A stretch of DNA of 64,000 nucleotides, from contig NZ_CANNDS010000001.1 of assembly GCF_947503415.1 (NCBI RefSeq), positions 248,001 through 312,000 on the forward strand, given 5' to 3'. Below the pieces are notes generated by a model that was given only the letters and a program-made list of their open reading frames with translations, made no database searches and was not told the origin of the DNA. The position numbers were made by a program, and so were the translations under genes. This document shows, piece after piece, positions 61,857 to 64,000 of the stretch. Position 1 is the first letter of the stretch. Every line of letters begins with the position of its first letter. Source of the DNA: an uncultured Tateyamaria sp. Lineage in GTDB: Bacteria; Pseudomonadota; Alphaproteobacteria; Rhodobacterales; Rhodobacteraceae.

Positions 61857-62231
61857 TCAAAGTCCGTCGAGATAGGCCCGCACGCATGCTTGTACGTGCC
61901 TGAACCGATCGCCGCCCAGATGTTTGCCACCATACCACCGGGTCACGATGATCAGGTGATCGGTCAGCCCTTCGCGTTCGAGCATGCGCAGAATGACCAT
62001 TCCCGCGCCCGCTTCGCCGTCGTCCCCCTTGATTGGCCCACCGGTACCAAGGATCGCGCCCCATGTATTATGTGTGGCCTTGGCATAGGCCCGATCCCGT
62101 TTCAGCGCCTTGAGCGCGGCATCCACATCTGCCCGCGATGCGACCGGACAGCCCGACACGGCATACTTGGATCCGCGGTCCGTCAGGATGTGTCCAAGCC
62201 GCTTCAAGGTCTGGATTCCCGGACCCGACAA
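61857..62231 (-). CDS. IMPACT/YigZ-family protein
   Basis: A 124-residue protein of the UPF0029/IMPACT N-terminal family: KYAVSGCPVASRADVDAALK, AYAKATHNTWGAIL, DDGEAGAGMVILRMLER, then VTRWYGGKHLGGDRF. Only the N-terminal YigZ domain is present, without the C-terminal ferredoxin-like half. No ATG is in frame near the start; TTG 62231 is used. Confidence 0.8.
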   Translation of the reverse strand: MSGPGIQTLKRLGHILTDRGSKYAVSGCPVASRADVDAALKALKRDRAYAKATHNTWGAILGTGGPIKGDDGEAGAGMVILRMLEREGLTDHLIIVTRWYGGKHLGGDRFRHVQACVRAYLDGL

Positions 62232-62298
62232 GCGGACGCGTACGTGCTAGTCATATTGCATTGAACGACCAAGACCATTTTCACATCGGGTATTTCCA

Positions 62299-62595
62299 AT
62301 GACGTATTCTTTGCTTGAGACCATGCACATTTTCGAGGTCATCGGCATATTGGGGTTTGCCCTTTATGTGATGAATTACGGGCTGTTGACCACACGCTGC
62401 CTCAGCGGCGATTGCCTGACCTATTTCTGCATCAACCTGATCGCCGCGACCTGCGTGCTTTTGGGGCTGATGACCAGCTTCAACCTGGCGTCGGCGCTGA
62501 TCCAGATCTTCTGGGTGGCGATGTCGATCATCGGCATCCTGATCCGCTTGCGCAGACGCCGGTACAACACAATCGCGGAAAGCCCGGCTGTCTAA
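62299..62595 (+). CDS. CBU_0592-like membrane protein
   Basis: A 98-residue protein with three hydrophobic helices: FEVIGILGFALYVMNYGLL, CLTYFCINLIAATCVLLGL and ALIQIFWVAMSIIGILIRL, ending in a basic tail. This matches the CBU_0592 family pattern of unknown function. Its stop overlaps that of the convergent protease gene. Confidence 0.75.
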   Translation: MTYSLLETMHIFEVIGILGFALYVMNYGLLTTRCLSGDCLTYFCINLIAATCVLLGLMTSFNLASALIQIFWVAMSIIGILIRLRRRRYNTIAESPAV

Positions 62596-63305
62596 AGCCC
62601 TGCCGCCGTGCGGCGCACCGTTTCGATGCGTTGCGCGTTGGGCGGGTGGGTGCCGAGGAAGCGGTCACCGGGATCCGGGATGCGGTTGAAGAACTGCGAA
62701 CCGCGCACCGGGTCATATCCTGCCCGCGCGGTGATCACGGTGCCCAGCGCGTCGGCCTCTAGCTCAAAATCCTTGGAGTAGGTCCGCGCGCCAACCTGTG
62801 CGCCGATCCGTTGGGCGGCTTCGGGGTCAGTGCCTGCAAGGGTCGCAAGGCCACCGAAGATCACGGCGCCTGCGGCGGCATTCTCGCGCTGGCGGGCAAT
62901 GTGACCGCGAACGTGATGCGCGGCCTCGTGGCCCATCACAAAGGCCAGTTCGTCCGCATTGCGCGCCTCATCGATCAGGCGCAGGGTAAAGACCAGAATG
63001 GGTCGCCCGTTGTCATCCAGCGTTTGGAACGCGTTCGAGGGGGCGTTTGCACGGTCATCAACCAAAATCTTGAAATCGCAATTTACACCGCTTGTCCGCG
63101 ACCGGCATTCGCGTTCCGCGATCGGCTCGACACGCTGCACAACATCAGCAAAGGCACGGACGGATTGACCACGCGTGCGCAATTCGTCTGGCACGTCCTG
63201 TACAACGGGCGCAGGCCCGCCCGAGGGTGCAGATGTCACAACGATGTCGTCACATGCAGCAACGAAAGCGAGGGTCGTCAACGCGGCCATGAGGCGAATG
63301 ATCAA
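62592..63305 (-). CDS. M48-family metalloprotease lipoprotein
   Basis: A 237-residue zinc protease: lipobox near residue 18 (AFVAAC), then the HExxH site MGHEAAHH near 127 with the third ligand in ELEADALG. RFLGTHPPNAQRIE near the end is typical of M48/BepA-like enzymes. As a lipoprotein it probably works in the periplasm on misfolded envelope proteins. Confidence 0.88.
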   Translation of the reverse strand: MIIRLMAALTTLAFVAACDDIVVTSAPSGGPAPVVQDVPDELRTRGQSVRAFADVVQRVEPIAERECRSRTSGVNCDFKILVDDRANAPSNAFQTLDDNGRPILVFTLRLIDEARNADELAFVMGHEAAHHVRGHIARQRENAAAGAVIFGGLATLAGTDPEAAQRIGAQVGARTYSKDFELEADALGTVITARAGYDPVRGSQFFNRIPDPGDRFLGTHPPNAQRIETVRRTAAGL

Positions 63306-63424
63306 GGCGGTGTCCTTTCTTGCGACTGAGGCTGGACTGTATCATGCACGCGGGCGGCTGCCAGCCCCGATCACGCAGCCGTGTGCCCCTTTGCAACGCA
63401 TCGCTCATGCCATAGGTTTCGGAC

Positions 63425-63664
63425 ATGTTTACAATCGAGCACGAATTCGACGCATCGGTGATCACCCTTGTGGACGATGGCACCGCCCCTTTGCAGGAAG
63501 ACGTAGTGATAAACGCCTTTGCGGAGGTGATCACCGTTGAACAATACGACCCGCGCAGCGATGCCATGGTCAAGATCACCCTGTCGCCTGAACAGGCAAG
63601 GGATCTGGCCGCCGCACTGGACCTTCCCGAAGGTGTGTATCAGCTGCGCAGGGAAAGCCGTTGA
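63425..63664 (+). CDS. small conserved hypothetical protein
   Basis: A 79-residue acidic protein, MFTIEHEFDASVITLVDDG, ending LPEGVYQLRRES. The pattern ITLSPEQARDLAAALDLPEGVY looks like a compact alpha/beta domain. No function assigned. It precedes the aminotransferase gene by 60 bases. Confidence 0.65.
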   Translation: MFTIEHEFDASVITLVDDGTAPLQEDVVINAFAEVITVEQYDPRSDAMVKITLSPEQARDLAAALDLPEGVYQLRRESR

Positions 63665-63724
63665 AAAGGTCTGGACCCTTGACCTGTCTCTGATAGCCTG
63701 CGCGGCAATTCAGGGAGGAACACG

Positions 63725-64000
63725 ATGGCGACCGGCACCAATATCCGCACGTTCTATGAAGGCGCATGGCATGATGAGGATGTCGCCATCATGCGCGCAG
63801 CCGATCATGGCAGTTGGGTCGGCAGCACGGTGTTCGATGGCGCGCGTTGCTTTGACGGACGGTCGCCTGATCTGGCGCTGCACTGCGCCCGCGTGAACCG
63901 GTCTGCCGAGGCGCTGATGATCACCCCCACCATTGCCAGCGACGATATCGTGGATGCCGTGACGGAAGGGCTGAAAGCGTATGGCCCCAACGACGCCATA
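63725..64000 (+). CDS. class IV aminotransferase (branched-chain type), truncated by the window end
   Basis: The first 92 residues of a PLP transaminase of the IlvE/D-amino-acid family: FYEGAWHDEDV, DHGSWVGSTVFDGARCFDG, and ALHCARVNRSAEALMI (substrate-binding region). GGAGGAAC precedes the ATG. The catalytic lysine is beyond the window, so branched-chain versus other specificity cannot be settled. Confidence 0.85.
   Translation, partial: MATGTNIRTFYEGAWHDEDVAIMRAADHGSWVGSTVFDGARCFDGRSPDLALHCARVNRSAEALMITPTIASDDIVDAVTEGLKAYGPNDAI

Noticed and set aside
1-64000. CRISPR arrays, rRNA genes, intact insertion sequences
   Set aside because: None seen: no regular direct repeats with spacers, no rRNA-like segments and no transposase genes.

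Overview
The window looks like a chromosomal segment of an alphaproteobacterium of the order Rhodobacterales (Roseobacter-type). The pointers are a GcrA cell-cycle regulator, the infA-maf-RNase E/G-yacG block beside a tRNA-Phe gene, an opgCGH periplasmic-glucan operon, GC-rich genes with Alphaproteobacteria-like products, and dispersed palindromes that I associate with this order. No genus can be fixed from the sequence alone.

Positions 1 to about 16,980 are accessory DNA lying against the 3' end of tRNA-Phe (16979-17053, minus), a common integration site. At the left edge is a wrecked MobA/MobL relaxase, followed by a stand-alone HEPN-type protein, a small membrane protein, an amidohydrolase and a DUF1353 remnant. 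The centre (about 5.0-12.2 kb) is a probable anti-phage locus. On the minus strand are a nucleotide cyclase with two cyclase homology domains and a cysteine-rich, possibly ubiquitin-E2-like protein whose gene overlaps it. They are followed by an HD phosphohydrolase, a nucleotidyltransferase-fold protein and a histidine phosphatase. Diverging from the cyclase are a WYL repressor of CapW/BrxR type and, overlapping it, an effector with a cyclic-nucleotide-binding domain and four membrane helices. Cyclase plus this kind of effector is the Pycsar plan; the E2-like partner, the split-site tandem cyclase and the extra phosphohydrolase module are not part of the Pycsar systems I know. The island ends with a ribbon-helix-helix protein, an unknown protein, a zinc-ribbon/GIY-YIG nuclease, a soluble FtsH-like AAA-M41 protease and an AlpA-type regulator. 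No integrase is visible.

From 17 to 64 kb the content is mostly ordinary chromosome. In order it holds: yacG, RNase E/G, maf, infA, a nitrilase-family amidase, a LysR regulator and a sirtuin; copper handling (PCuAC and a partner); rpmB, meaB, hrpB, gnd, panE, argF and argD; a DMT transporter and gcrA; cueR/copA; an acetolactate-synthase-like enzyme overlapping a CaiB-type CoA-transferase; a TTC38-like protein; opgC-opgG-opgH; YHS and rhodanese proteins; SseB and a UDG-family protein; an ArsR/ArsP pair; capsule export (KpsT-, KpsE-like) with kdsA and a phosphohexomutase; a repeat-containing acidic protein; AsmA; rimO; several small conserved proteins; an M48 protease lipoprotein; and the start of a class IV aminotransferase cut by the window end.

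Worth a second look outside the island: palindromes that contain the stop codons of neighbouring genes, an intrinsic terminator inside the predicted gcrA leader, and a CueR-type promoter placed so that the copA mRNA would be almost leaderless.
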